Source: Gemmatimonadota bacterium
GTDB lineage: Bacteria; Gemmatimonadota; Gemmatimonadetes; Gemmatimonadales; Gemmatimonadaceae
Length of the DNA stretch: 64,000 nt
Direction: 5' to 3'
NCBI GenBank assembly: GCA_026387915.1
Contig: JAPLKS010000017.1
Location: 455,086-519,085 of the forward strand
Shown here: positions 35,058 to 43,011 of the stretch, in pieces
Layout of the letters: each line of letters starts with the position of its first letter
How positions within the stretch are numbered: the stretch's first letter is position 1
The notes under the pieces: generated by a model
What the model was told of the DNA's origin: nothing
What the model saw: only the letters and a program-made list of their open reading frames with translations
Database searches by the model: none
Program-made: the position numbers and the translations under genes

Positions 35058-38000
35058 TCAGCTTCCTCGGACGAGGCGAACGCGTTCCGGCCCGAGGAGC
35101 GCGCGCAGCTCCAAGAGGGTGGCGGAGGCGGGGGAGAGTTTGACGGAGGCAGAACGCCAGCGGGCTTGAGAGCCGTCGGCGCCAGACCATTGCACTTCGA
35201 GTGGCGCGGAGCCGGGGTGTGCGTCGGCGACGGCGCGAACATCCTGCATAACACTCGGCGTCCAGCCCGAGTCGGGGCCGAGCTCCAGGCTCACGGAGAG
35301 TTGACCCTGCGTCCGCAGTTCGGCCAGACGCGTAATGCCGTCGACGATGAACGTGGGGTTGTCCACGCCTTGATCGCGCTTGGAATAGCCGCCCTTGATG
35401 AGGACGGGAACGTCGGCCTGCACGCGGTCGCCGATGGCGGCCCACGCTTCGGGAAAGACCAGCACTTCGCCGGAGCCCGAAAAGTCTTCGACCGTGAGGC
35501 GCGCGAACTCGTTGCCGCTCTTCTTTGAGAACTGGCGGCGCACGGTGGTCACCACAACAGCGATGGTGATCGCCTGATCGGTCCACTCGCCGAGTTTGGC
35601 CACGGTGTGTGTGGCCAGTAGTTCGCACTCGGCGCGGAACGGCTCCAGCGGATGGCCCGAGATGTAGAAGCCGAGGATTTCTTTTTCTTTGGTGAGCCGT
35701 TCGTGCTCGCTGAGCGGCTGCAAGTTGGGGAGCACGGGACGAAGCGGCGGCGCGTTTTCTGGGCCGGCGTTTTCGCCAAAGAGCGAGCCCTGCCCAGTGG
35801 CGTGTTCCGCCTGCGAGAGCGAGGCGTGCTGCATGGCTCCGTCGAGTGCCGCGGCATACTGGGCGCGGTGTCCGCCGAGTCCGTCGAGTGCACCGGCGTA
35901 CAGGAGCGCTTCGAAGACGCGTTTGTTGCAGACGCGCAGGTCCACCTTCTCGGCGCAATCGTAGAGCGTGGTGAAGGGCGAGGCGGTGCGAGCGGTGATG
36001 ATGGAATCGATGGCGGAGCGGCCCACGTTGCGCACCGCGCCAAGGCCGAAGCGAATACGCTTGTCTTCGAGGACGGTGAACTTGTAGTTGCTCTCGTTGA
36101 CGTCGGGCGGAAGTATGTCGATGCCGAGGTCGCGGGCTTCGCTGATGTACTTCACCACCGAGTCGGTGTCGCCGATGCACGCCGAGAGCAGTGCGGCCAT
36201 GAACTCGGCCGGGAAGTGCGCCTTGAGGTACGCGGTGTGGTACGAGAGCACCGAGTACGCCACCGAGTGCGACTTATTGAAACCGTAACGGCCGAACGTT
36301 TCGATTTGCGCGGCGATTTCGGAAATAATTTTTTTGTCGAAGCCTTTCTCGACCGCCTTTGTTTCGAACTTGCCCAGTTCCTTCTTGATGAGCTCGGCGT
36401 CTTTTTTGCCGACGGCTTTACGGAGCACGTCGGCTTCGGCGAGCGAAATGCCCGCCAGCCGCTGTGCAATACGCATCACCTGTTCTTGATAGGTGATGAC
36501 GCCGTAGGTGGGCTTGAGGATTTCCTCGAGCTCGGGGAGCTGATACGAGACCGGCTCTTCACCCTTCTTGCGGCGGATGTACGTCTTGTGCATCCCCGCG
36601 TCGAGCGGGCCTGGGCGCATGAGCGCGTTGCAGGCCACGAGATCGTCAAACGAGTCGGCGCGCATGGAGCGCACCATGTCGGTGGCGAGCGGGGATTCAA
36701 ACTGGAACACGCCGGCGGTGCGACCCGCGCGCAGCATGCGGAAGGTGGCGTCGTCGTCGAGCGGGAGGGTGTCGAGATTGGGGACGTCGCGGCCGCGCGC
36801 TTTGATGGCCACGAGGGTGTCGTGGATGATCGTGAGCGTGGTGAGGCCGAGGAAGTCCATCTTGAGCATCCCGGCCTTCTCGAGCGCGTTCATGTCGTAC
36901 TGCGTGACGACGACGCGCTCATCGCCGCCGGAGCCCGATCCTTTCGAGTCCGCCGTGCAAATGGGGACGTACTCGTCGAGCGGACCTGGCGCGATGACAA
37001 TGCCTGCGGCGTGCACGCCCGCGTGGCGGGAGAGCCCTTCGAGCGCGATGGCGAAGTCGAGGAGTTGCTGATGCCGTTCGTCCGTTTCGTACAGCTTGCG
37101 GACGTCCGGCACTTTCTCGATCGCTTCCTTGACCGTCAGCGAGAAGTTCGGGGCGTTGGGAATGAGCTTGGCAATCGCGTCGGTTTCGGAGGGCGAGAAG
37201 CCGAGCACGCGGCCCACGTCCTTGATGGCGGCGCGGGACTTGAGCGTACCGAACGTGATGATCTGCCCCACGCAGTCGCGGCCGTACTTGTCGCGCACAT
37301 ACTCGATGACTTCGCCGCGACGCTCTTCGCAGAAATCCACGTCGATGTCGGGCATCGACACGCGTTCGGGATTCAGGAAGCGTTCGAAGAGCAGGTCGAA
37401 CTTGAGCGGGCAGACGTCGGTGATGCGCGTGGCGTATGCGACGATAGAGCCAGCGGCAGAACCGCGCCCCGGTCCGACGGGGATTCCCTTGTCGCGCGCG
37501 GCCTGAATAAAGTCGGCGACAATCAGGAAGTAGCCCGCGTAGCCCGTCTTGGTGATGACGCCCAGTTCGAACTCGAGCCGTTCCACGACGTGCGCGGGCA
37601 GTGGCGAGCCGTAGCGCACCTTCGCGCCGTCGGTGGCGAGCTTCACGAGCAGGGCGTTCTCGGTTTTGACGCCCTTGGGAAGGGGGAAGGACGGGACGTA
37701 GTACTTTTTTTCGAACGAGAAGCCGGCTTCGTCGGCAATCTTGAGTGTGTTTTCGAGAACGTCAGGGCGGTCGTTGAAATGCGCGCGAATTTCCGGCGCG
37801 GACTTGAAGTAGAGCCCGCGGTCGTACTTCATGCGGTTTTCGTCGAGCCGGTCTTTCTTGAGCCCAATGCAGAGCAGCACGTCGTGCGAGTCGTGGTCTT
37901 CTTCGCGCAGAAAGTGCGAGTCGTTGGTGGCCACCACGGGGAGGCTGAGCGACGACGCGAGCTTGAACACTTGACTGTTCAGCTTGCGCTGTTCGCCGGC

Positions 38001-38537
38001 GTCGTGGGCCTGTACCTCGAGGTAGTACCGGTCCTTGAAGACGTCGGCGTACCACTCGGCGGTCTTGCGCGCTTCTTCCGCCCGGTCGCCGAGGAGGTGG
38101 ACGGCGACTTCGCCAGCCATGCAGGCGCTGGAGACGATGATCCCTTCGTTGTAGCGCTCGAGCAACTCGCGGTCGACCCGAGGCTTGCCATAAAAGCCCT
38201 CGGTGTAGGCGAGGGAGGAAAGCTTGACGAGGTTCCGGTAGCCCGTGAGGTCGCGGGCGAGCAGAACGAGGTGATAATATGAACGTTCCGTGGGGGTGGC
38301 TCGGCCGCGTTGGCGGCGATCACCCGGGGCGACATAGGCCTCCATGCCCAGGATGGCTTTGAGCCCCTGCTTTTTGGCCTTCTCTTGGAACTCCCAGGCC
38401 GCGTGCAGGTTACCGTGATCGGTAATCGCGAGCGCCGGCTGCTCGAACTCGATGGCCCTGGTGATCAGGTCATCGATGCGGTTCGCGCCGTCGAGTAGGG
38501 AATACTCGGAGTGGCAATGGAGATGGACGAAGGACAT
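35058..38537 (-). CDS. dnaE: DNA polymerase III subunit alpha
   Basis: A 1159-residue replicative polymerase catalytic subunit. The N-terminal PHP domain (MSFVHLHCHSEYSLLDGANR; AITDHGNLHAAWEF; GMEAYVAPG; NDSHFLREEDHDSHDVLL) keeps the metal-binding His/Asp/Glu pattern, so a PHP-based activity is possible. The polymerase core has PDIDVDFCEERRGEVIEYVRDKYG, then PHP-thumb and fingers regions (KKDAELIKKELGKFETKAVEKGFDKK, YGFNKSHSVAYSVLSYHTAYLKAHFPAEFMAALLS). An OB domain is near the end (ITIAVVVTTVRRQFSKKSGNEFARLTVEDFSGSGEVLVFPE). It is the first gene of dnaE-accA-ricT-metG. The start is ATG 38537. Confidence 0.97.
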   Translation of the reverse strand: MSFVHLHCHSEYSLLDGANRIDDLITRAIEFEQPALAITDHGNLHAAWEFQEKAKKQGLKAILGMEAYVAPGDRRQRGRATPTERSYYHLVLLARDLTGYRNLVKLSSLAYTEGFYGKPRVDRELLERYNEGIIVSSACMAGEVAVHLLGDRAEEARKTAEWYADVFKDRYYLEVQAHDAGEQRKLNSQVFKLASSLSLPVVATNDSHFLREEDHDSHDVLLCIGLKKDRLDENRMKYDRGLYFKSAPEIRAHFNDRPDVLENTLKIADEAGFSFEKKYYVPSFPLPKGVKTENALLVKLATDGAKVRYGSPLPAHVVERLEFELGVITKTGYAGYFLIVADFIQAARDKGIPVGPGRGSAAGSIVAYATRITDVCPLKFDLLFERFLNPERVSMPDIDVDFCEERRGEVIEYVRDKYGRDCVGQIITFGTLKSRAAIKDVGRVLGFSPSETDAIAKLIPNAPNFSLTVKEAIEKVPDVRKLYETDERHQQLLDFAIALEGLSRHAGVHAAGIVIAPGPLDEYVPICTADSKGSGSGGDERVVVTQYDMNALEKAGMLKMDFLGLTTLTIIHDTLVAIKARGRDVPNLDTLPLDDDATFRMLRAGRTAGVFQFESPLATDMVRSMRADSFDDLVACNALMRPGPLDAGMHKTYIRRKKGEEPVSYQLPELEEILKPTYGVITYQEQVMRIAQRLAGISLAEADVLRKAVGKKDAELIKKELGKFETKAVEKGFDKKIISEIAAQIETFGRYGFNKSHSVAYSVLSYHTAYLKAHFPAEFMAALLSACIGDTDSVVKYISEARDLGIDILPPDVNESNYKFTVLEDKRIRFGLGAVRNVGRSAIDSIITARTASPFTTLYDCAEKVDLRVCNKRVFEALLYAGALDGLGGHRAQYAAALDGAMQHASLSQAEHATGQGSLFGENAGPENAPPLRPVLPNLQPLSEHERLTKEKEILGFYISGHPLEPFRAECELLATHTVAKLGEWTDQAITIAVVVTTVRRQFSKKSGNEFARLTVEDFSGSGEVLVFPEAWAAIGDRVQADVPVLIKGGYSKRDQGVDNPTFIVDGITRLAELRTQGQLSVSLELGPDSGWTPSVMQDVRAVADAHPGSAPLEVQWSGADGSQARWRSASVKLSPASATLLELRALLGPERVRLVRGS

Positions 38538-38547
38538 TGAACCAACA

Positions 38548-38577
38548 AAGTTAGCCCGGCGAGCGCCTCGCTGTCAA
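38548..38577 (-). promoter_or_regulatory. Putative dnaE promoter, near-leaderless
   Basis: On the minus strand TTGACA (38577-38572), an 18-base spacer, then TAACTT (38553-38548). The expected start of transcription (about 38541) is only a few bases before ATG 38537, so the mRNA would be nearly leaderless; no Shine-Dalgarno is visible. The -10 is weak. Confidence 0.35.
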
Positions 38578-38609
38578 AGTTATAGATGGGGTGGTATTGA
38601 ATAGCTAAT

Positions 38610-40877
38610 ATGTTGTATAGCAACGAGTTAGCCAGTATTGGCAAGATATCCCGGCATTGCCGGAGTGGCGGCGCCCGGTTGGCGCTCGCTTTGGCGTGCG
38701 CTGTGGGGGGGCTGGGATGCCGGACGGATCGGATTTCGGTGCCTACGTCGGCGGCCTATTCGATCACCGTTGTAAGCGGCGACAACCAGCGCGCGCCCGC
38801 CGGATCGGTGCTTTCTGAGGCGCTGACCGTGCGGGTGGTCGATGCGGATGGCGCGCCGGCGAAGGGGACGCGCGTGGTGTTCCGCGTGGTTCGCGGTGCG
38901 GCGGGCGGGTCGGCACTGGTGGACAGTGTGAGTTTGGCGGGAGTGGACGGTGCGGCGTCGGTACGCTTGCAGGTGGGAAGCACGAGCGACACCACGCTGG
39001 TCACGGCATTTGTGTGGCCGCTGATTTCGCATGCGGTGACGATGCGCGCGATTGCGACGGCGGCGCCGGTGCTGGCCACGGCGCCCACCGCGATTGCTGC
39101 GAACGATACGATCACGCTTCGAGGGCGTGGCTTGGCGATCAGTGGCGCTACGCCGACGGTGTTATTCGGCTCGGAGCGCGCGAATGCGCTGGTCGCCAGT
39201 GGCGACACGTTGCTGCGGGTGATCGTGCCGCCCTGTTTGGCGTCTGGGCCCGTGGCGCTTCGCGTGTCGTGGGGGAACGTGACGACGAATGCGCTCTCGG
39301 CCACGTATGTCGGGGCGTCCGTGTCGGTGGCGCTTGCGCCGTATCAGGCGATGCGCGTTCCAGGGGCGGAGTTGGCGAGTTGTCTGCGGTTGCCGGCCAA
39401 TGCCACGTATCTCGTGGTGCCGCAGTTTGCGTCAATCGGGTCGGGGGATTCGCTCGTGGCGTGGCGGCTTGGATCGACGCCGTCGGCGAGCGGCGCCGAC
39501 GTGCGCTCCAGTGCGATGCTGAGCGTACCGACGAATAGGGTCCAGCAGCAGTTTGACGCATTTCTGCGAGCTCGTGAGCGGCAGATCGCGCCGCAGGCGG
39601 CCGCGGAGGCCGCGATGCGGCGGGCGCAGGGCGTGTCGTTCCAGACGGTGGCAGCGGTGCCGCCGGCGGTGCGGTCGTTTCGCGTGGTGGCGGCGCTCGA
39701 TGGGTCGCGCTTTGCCGATGTGGGCGCCCGTCTTCGGTACGCGGGAACGCACCTTTGGGTGTACACCGATACCACCGAGCGCGCGTTCTCAGATGCAGAA
39801 TACCGGTCGCTCGGTGTGCTGATCGACAAAGATCTGTATCCGATTGACGGCGCGGCATTCGGCACGGAATCGGACGTGGACAACAACGGGCATGTGATTG
39901 TGTTGTTCACCTCAGTGGTGAACGCGATGGTAGACCGCGCGGACTGTGGGCAAAAAGGGTTCGTCACGGGATTCTTTTTTGGGAATGACCTTCTGCCGTC
40001 GAGCGCGAACTCCAATAAGGGGGAGATCTACTACTCGATGGTGCCCGATTCCACGGCGCGGTACAGCTGCGAACACACCGGCGCGTATGTGTTGAAAACG
40101 GTGCCAAGTACGTTCGTGCACGAGATGCAGCATATGATTTCGTTCAACCAGCATGTGCTGGCGCGCGGCGGGGAGTCGGAGGTGACCTGGTTGAATGAAG
40201 GGCTCAGTCATCTCGCCGAAGAGTTGGGGGCGCAGCTCTTTGAAGCGCGCTTTCCATACCCCACTGGGCGGACGTCGCCCGAGCAAATATTTCCGGATTC
40301 AGCAGGGCCGTTTATTACGGCGAATCTCCTCGACGCGTACGTATATCTCTCGTTTCCGCGCGGCCATTCGGTCACGAGTTATATCGACGCGGGCTCGCTG
40401 GAAGATCGCGGTGCGAGTTGGCTCTTTCTGCGCTGGTTGACTGAGCAGAAGGGGGACGGCCTTCTCTCGCGGCTGGTGCAGACGTCAAAGACGGGGATCG
40501 GCAATGTGGAGTCCGCCACGGGCGAGACCTTTGGCGCGATGTTCGGCGATTTCAGCCTCGCGCTTTTCACCGATTCGCTCCCTGGGGTGCCGCGCGCGGC
40601 GGTGGCGCCGCGGTATCGGTTTGGGCGCCGTAATCTTCGGGCGTTGATGGCGCGTCTGGCGATTGCTGATGGGTTCTCCAATCCATGGCCTTTGCCGCTC
40701 TTTGATTTGCGCACCGGGGGGTCACTCTCGACGGCGATGTTGCCGGGGACGATGACGCACACGCTCTCGCGAGCGTCCACGGCGAGTGCGATCACGTTGC
40801 GGTTTTCGCGCCCTGATCTTTCGTCGTTCAGTAGCCGAGATGGGGCGCAGGTGAGCATTTTTCGGTTACCTCCATGA
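38610..40877 (+). CDS. M30-like (hyicolysin-type) zinc metalloprotease lipoprotein with Ig-like domains
   Basis: A 755-residue exported protein. The lipobox GLGC (Cys37) follows LALALACAVGGLG. A bacterial Ig-like domain (about 50-130; SVLSEALTVRVVDADGAPAKGTRVVFRVVRG) and an IPT/TIG-like domain follow (about 155-230; AANDTITLRGRGLAISGATPTVLFG). The protease part carries H504-E-M-Q-H508 (TFVHEMQHMISFNQ) followed by WLNEGLSHLAEEL, the arrangement of M30/hyicolysin-like metallopeptidases. Zinc ligands are intact. Its C-terminus is beta-rich but shows no obvious type IX sorting signature. ATG 38610 was chosen; the signal sits about 20 residues in. The stop overlaps the PorV-like start by 4 bases. 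Confidence 0.78.
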   Translation: MLYSNELASIGKISRHCRSGGARLALALACAVGGLGCRTDRISVPTSAAYSITVVSGDNQRAPAGSVLSEALTVRVVDADGAPAKGTRVVFRVVRGAAGGSALVDSVSLAGVDGAASVRLQVGSTSDTTLVTAFVWPLISHAVTMRAIATAAPVLATAPTAIAANDTITLRGRGLAISGATPTVLFGSERANALVASGDTLLRVIVPPCLASGPVALRVSWGNVTTNALSATYVGASVSVALAPYQAMRVPGAELASCLRLPANATYLVVPQFASIGSGDSLVAWRLGSTPSASGADVRSSAMLSVPTNRVQQQFDAFLRARERQIAPQAAAEAAMRRAQGVSFQTVAAVPPAVRSFRVVAALDGSRFADVGARLRYAGTHLWVYTDTTERAFSDAEYRSLGVLIDKDLYPIDGAAFGTESDVDNNGHVIVLFTSVVNAMVDRADCGQKGFVTGFFFGNDLLPSSANSNKGEIYYSMVPDSTARYSCEHTGAYVLKTVPSTFVHEMQHMISFNQHVLARGGESEVTWLNEGLSHLAEELGAQLFEARFPYPTGRTSPEQIFPDSAGPFITANLLDAYVYLSFPRGHSVTSYIDAGSLEDRGASWLFLRWLTEQKGDGLLSRLVQTSKTGIGNVESATGETFGAMFGDFSLALFTDSLPGVPRAAVAPRYRFGRRNLRALMARLAIADGFSNPWPLPLFDLRTGGSLSTAMLPGTMTHTLSRASTASAITLRFSRPDLSSFSSRDGAQVSIFRLPP

Positions 40878-41872
40878 TGACGCGACGGTTGTGCACGCTG
40901 ATGTCGACGATGGCGCTGATTACGGCGCACGTTTTGGCGCCCGTTTTGGCGCCTGCGCTGGCGCATGCGCAGGGCGCGTCGCAGGCGGCGGTGTTTCTCA
41001 CGCTCCCGTCTAGTGCGCGCGGCCTCGCGCTGGGCGACGGATGGGGCACGGTGGTCGACGGCGGCGATGCGCTCTTTTTTAATCCGGCCCAGCTCTCGCG
41101 AGTGCGCGGCGCGGATGTGTCCGCGTCGCTGCAGCGCTATGTGATGGGCACAACGCTCGGCGCGGCGAGCGTTGCAACGCCGCTGGGGCGTGGCGTGGTG
41201 GCGTTTGGGGTTCGGTTTGTGGACTATGGATCAACGGACGAAGTGGTGCTTTCGTCCAACGCGACGCCGGAGCAGGGGGTGCCGACTGGCGCACAGGTGA
41301 CTGCGCAGGACGTGGCGCTCTCACTCGGCTACGGAGTGGAGTTTGGCGAGGCGATACGTTGGCGTGTGGGAGCGGCGCTCACATGGGCGCAGCAGCATGT
41401 GGCGGCGGTGTCGGGGAGCGCGGTGGCGGCGGACGTCGGCGTAGCGCTCACGACCGCGGCTGGCTGGGATTTCTCGGCGGCGCTACAGAATGCTGGGCCG
41501 CGGCTCACGCTCGGGGCCGTGACGGCGCCGCTGCCGCTCACCTGGCGTGTTGGTGCGGCACTGCCTGCGGTGCGTACCACGCGCGCGACGTTGCGCCCGA
41601 TAGTTGAAGTACGCCAGGTGCGCGGCGACGATGTGACCGGTGTGCTCGCCGCGGAAGGAACGTGGCGCGCCTCGGCGCAGGCACCGTTGCTGGCCGCGCG
41701 CATTGGGTACGCGCTGCGCAGCGCGACGAACGACCGCTCACCGCTTTCGTTGGGCGGCGGACTCTCGCTCGGTCGCCTCACAGTGGACTATGCGTACGAA
41801 GGTTTTGAGTTGCTTGGCGGTGCCACGCACCGTGTGGGGCTGCGGTTCGCCGCCGCGCCTCCGGTACGGTGA
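40874..41872 (+). CDS. PorV/PorQ-like outer-membrane protein (UPF0164-type)
   Basis: A 332-residue outer-membrane barrel. A signal peptide (ALITAHVLAPVLAPALAHAQ) is followed by the family's opening AAVFLTLPSSARGLALGDGWGTVVDGGDALFFNPAQLSRV and a series of transmembrane strands (ASVATPLGRGVVAFGVRFVDYG; VALSLGYGVEF; LSLGRLTVDYAYEGFELLGGATHRVGLRF). In Bacteroidetes PorV shuttles type IX secretion substrates; other members are FadL-like or of unknown use. ATG 40874 overlaps the upstream protease stop (ATGA), and the downstream gene overlaps its stop, so the three proteins are probably made in fixed ratio. No other type IX genes are in the window. Confidence 0.8.
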   Translation: MMTRRLCTLMSTMALITAHVLAPVLAPALAHAQGASQAAVFLTLPSSARGLALGDGWGTVVDGGDALFFNPAQLSRVRGADVSASLQRYVMGTTLGAASVATPLGRGVVAFGVRFVDYGSTDEVVLSSNATPEQGVPTGAQVTAQDVALSLGYGVEFGEAIRWRVGAALTWAQQHVAAVSGSAVAADVGVALTTAAGWDFSAALQNAGPRLTLGAVTAPLPLTWRVGAALPAVRTTRATLRPIVEVRQVRGDDVTGVLAAEGTWRASAQAPLLAARIGYALRSATNDRSPLSLGGGLSLGRLTVDYAYEGFELLGGATHRVGLRFAAAPPVR

Positions 41873-43008
41873 GCGAGCGCCGTCGCTTGGTACGCACGCG
41901 GTGGGGCACCGTGGGACTGACGCTGTTGGCGATTCTGGCTGGCATCGCGTTGCTGGTGGTGGTGACGCCGATGGGTCGTTACCTCGCGCGGGGCGCGTGG
42001 GCTGAGGCGGGGATTCTCGCACGCCGCCGGTCGATCGACGCGATGGTGCGCGACAGCGCCACGGTTCCGGCGGTGCGAGCCAAGTTGCAGCTCGTGCTCG
42101 AGGCCCGGCGTTTTGCTGTGGACTCGCTGGGGCTTCCCGCAAAGAACGCCTTTACCCAGTACACAGCGTTGGAGCACGACACGCTCGTACTCGTGCTGTC
42201 GGGTGCACATCCCGATGCGCTGCGTGCGGTGACGTGGTGGTTCCCCGTAGTGGGACGCGTGCCGTACAAGGGATTTTTTGATTTTGCGCTGGCGCGGCGT
42301 GCGGAAAAAGAACTCGCGGCGCAGGGCTTTGATACGTATTTGCGGCCGTCGCCAGCATTTAGCACGCTCGGGTTTTTCAACGACCCTCTGCTCTCGACAA
42401 CCTTGGGCTCCGATTCGCTAGAGATCGTGAATACCGTGATTCACGAGCTGACGCACAATCGCTTTTATGCGGCGGGGGAAGCGGTGTTCAATGAGAGCTT
42501 CGCGAATTTCTCAGGTGCGCGCGGCGCAGAGCGATTCTTCCGTGCGCGTGGCGATACGGCGCGCGCGCGGCGGGTGGCTGCGCGGTGGGCAGATGATGTG
42601 CTGCTCGGCGATGTATGGGCGCGGACCTACGACACGCTCGACTCTGCGTTTCGCGCGCATCCGGGTGACGCCGCGCGTGCCGAGCGACTGCGTGCCCGCG
42701 ACACCGTGTATGCAGCAGCGCGTCGGTGGCTCGTCGATTCGGTGGCGCCGCAGTTGCGCACCATTGATGCGCGGTATGCGTCTCGCGTACGACTCGACAA
42801 CGCCGCGCTGATGGCGCGTTTCATTTACGCGACGGGGCTCGGTGAGTTCGAGCAGGTGCTCGCGCGCGAGGGCGGGGACGTGCGCCGAGCGTTGGATCGC
42901 GTGATCACGGTGGCCGGTGCGGCGGATGTGGCGGCGGCGCGGAGTGACACCGGTGCTGTGAGCGGTTCGCGCGCGGCGGTCCGTGCGTGGCTCGCGCGTA
43001 CGCCCTAA
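41869..43008 (+). CDS. Putative aminopeptidase (PF10023-type zinc protease), membrane-anchored
   Basis: A 379-residue protein from GTG 41869, which overlaps the upstream stop by 4 bases (GTGA). A membrane helix lies at about 13-33 (VGLTLLAILAGIALLVVVTP). The rest matches the putative aminopeptidase family: RGAWAEAGILARRRSIDAMV, VGRVPYKGFFDFALARRAEKEL, H192-E-L-T-H196 in NTVIHELTHNRFY, then AVFNESFANFSGARGAERFF where the Glu can be the third zinc ligand. The family is predicted to cut peptides outside the cytosol. It is third in the coupled set with the M30-like protease and PorV-like barrel and ends 3 bases from the convergent helicase gene. Confidence 0.82.
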   Translation: MSERRRLVRTRWGTVGLTLLAILAGIALLVVVTPMGRYLARGAWAEAGILARRRSIDAMVRDSATVPAVRAKLQLVLEARRFAVDSLGLPAKNAFTQYTALEHDTLVLVLSGAHPDALRAVTWWFPVVGRVPYKGFFDFALARRAEKELAAQGFDTYLRPSPAFSTLGFFNDPLLSTTLGSDSLEIVNTVIHELTHNRFYAAGEAVFNESFANFSGARGAERFFRARGDTARARRVAARWADDVLLGDVWARTYDTLDSAFRAHPGDAARAERLRARDTVYAAARRWLVDSVAPQLRTIDARYASRVRLDNAALMARFIYATGLGEFEQVLAREGGDVRRALDRVITVAGAADVAAARSDTGAVSGSRAAVRAWLARTP

Positions 43009-43011
43009 GCG

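Noticed and set aside
35056..36180. N-terminal extension of the accA frame into dnaE
   Set aside because: The frame is open upstream, but the AccA family start is at 35055 and the extension overlaps dnaE in another frame with low-complexity Arg-rich sequence.
35652..38282. Plus-strand frame of 876 codons opposite dnaE
   Set aside because: Mirror of dnaE codon use; no motif or signal, and an unlikely second large gene on the opposite strand.
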